A DNA stretch of 64,000 nucleotides, taken from positions 40,765,819-40,829,818 of the forward strand of contig JACBWW010000004.1 of the NCBI GenBank assembly GCA_020086605.1, read 5' to 3'. The stretch's first letter is position 1; each line of letters starts with the position of its first letter. The translations under genes were made by a program, and so were the position numbers. Below the pieces are notes generated by a model. That model was not told the DNA's origin. It did not search any database and saw only the letters and a list, made by a program, of their open reading frames with translations. This document shows, piece by piece, positions 63,101 to 64,000 of the stretch. The DNA comes from Lanius collurio. Taxonomy: Eukaryota > Chordata > Aves > Passeriformes > Laniidae.

Positions 63101-64000
63101 CTTCTAAGTACAATTCCCTCTGCACTTTCTATTCTGTTCTCCTCTCCTTGCTCAGTACCTTGGAAATGAAAATCAAAGGAAATTTAAAAAAAAAATAAGA
63201 CAATCTTTCAAAATGTTCCTAGTCCCTATTAATATATCAGATCAAGTTGCCTTCAGGGAATTATGTTAAATCAAACTTCTTGTGAGAACTGGTGATACAT
63301 TGAACACTTTTGCTTTCAAGAGTGGAAGAAAGTTTCGTTGGGGTTTTTTTGAGCGCTGACAAAATCTGTACTGTATCTGTTTTTATTCTGTAAAAGTCAA
63401 GTACCAATAGGTTATTAAAAAGCTATTCTGGGAAGTCTTTGAAAATGCTTGAGGATGAACTTCATAATGCTCTGCTTACAAAGCCAGATACAACAATGGC
63501 AAAAATACAGGACCTTTATAAAAAATGGGTAGTTCTCCAGTACCTGGACTTCTTCTTTTTCATATCTCAGTGGGAATTCTGGCATTGATTCAGACTTTTC
63601 TTAGATGGCTTGAATTTTTCCAAAGTGTGGAATATGCAGTAAATTTGGCAGTAGTTTATAGCATTCAGAGTCTCTGCCAGTGTTACCCCTTTTGGTGTTC
63701 AACTTAAGCATCAGAGTTTGTTGATGCATCTGCCATCATTCAGTTGGGCATGGAGATGCTACACTTCTGCAGGGAAGGGAAAAGATTTTAACAATGCCAA
63801 CCACAGTAATGAGACATCATCACTCAACCTATTAAATTATATTTAAATACAAATAATATAATCTATTATAAAGTAATAGAAAAATTACAAAGAATATTGA
63901 ATTGGAGGGAAGCTTTACATTTTCGTGCAGCATGGTAAAGTGTGGCTGCTGTAAAATACATTAAGTTCTTTTGACTTTAAAATGGAGCTCTATGAATTTC
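60166..64000. other. Non-coding stretch to the window end, no gene seen
   Basis: No exon recognised. A hydrophobic open frame at 60656-60877 superficially resembles a transmembrane segment but has no matching splice phase. The segment 60895-60985 may be a further worn MIR-like tail. The last 200 bases are AT-rich. Confidence 0.55.
62591..62641. repeat. Perfect 14-bp inverted repeat with 23-nt loop
   Basis: TAAGTTTGCTCATA (62591-62604) and TATGAGCAAACTTA (62628-62641) are exact reverse complements. The loop has a small inner ACTG/CAGT pairing. It would fold into a 51-nt hairpin, shorter than a usual pre-miRNA stem, with little pairing beyond the outer ends. Confidence 0.85.

Noticed and set aside
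1..64000. CRISPR array, operons, phage or other prokaryotic systems
   Set aside because: The sequence is vertebrate; no regularly spaced repeats with unique spacers or compact gene clusters occur on either strand.

Overview
The window looks like a stretch of bird nuclear chromosome. The whole length carries CR1 LINE fragments, the dominant avian retrotransposon. Three solo retroviral LTRs lie among them; one closely fits an ERVL-type LTR family I recall as common in Neoaves and not in chicken, so a neoavian host is likely (inference, no search run). Base composition, stop-codon density and the lack of operons all fit vertebrate intronic or intergenic DNA.

Only one protein-coding exon can be supported: positions 51772-51963 on the + strand. 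It is a 192-bp, phase 0-0 exon of a tetraspanin, almost certainly TSPAN4, with a clean acceptor and donor. It covers the second half of TM1, the small extracellular loop, TM2 and the start of TM3. I found neither the preceding exon (start codon and first half of TM1) nor the next (rest of TM3). The simplest reading is that 1-51771 and 51964-64000 are TSPAN4 introns, one of at least 51.7 kb and one of at least 12 kb; a 5' non-coding exon or an unrecognised lncRNA inside them cannot be excluded.

Layout: 1-702 truncated CR1; 2005-2330 probable old CR1; 2476-3761 solo ERVL-like LTR with an exact 5-bp target duplication; 6255-6590 old CR1; 9391-9497 composite tetranucleotide microsatellite, then a + strand CR1 end; 21935-22175 and 28262-28475 CR1; 25079-25103 T25 tract followed by an old MIR-like fragment; 29612-29930 short + strand solo LTR; 42428-42511 and 45255-45338 two copies of an 84-bp sequence; 45400-45650 old CR1; 45982-47344 second ERVL-like solo LTR with two internal 40-bp minisatellites; 51772-51963 TSPAN4 exon; 54898-54995 and 59938-60165 CR1; 56707-56730 perfect 24-bp palindrome with an EBF-type core; 57790-57960 MIR-like SINE; 62591-62641 perfect 14-bp stem hairpin. 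The rest is unique-looking sequence in which I see no gene.

No convincing new biological system is present. The best leads are structural or regulatory: the 24-bp palindrome 4.7 kb downstream of the exon, the near-identical 84-bp duplication, the 14-bp hairpin, and the minisatellite-bearing LTR. All family assignments are from memory and reading, without alignment.
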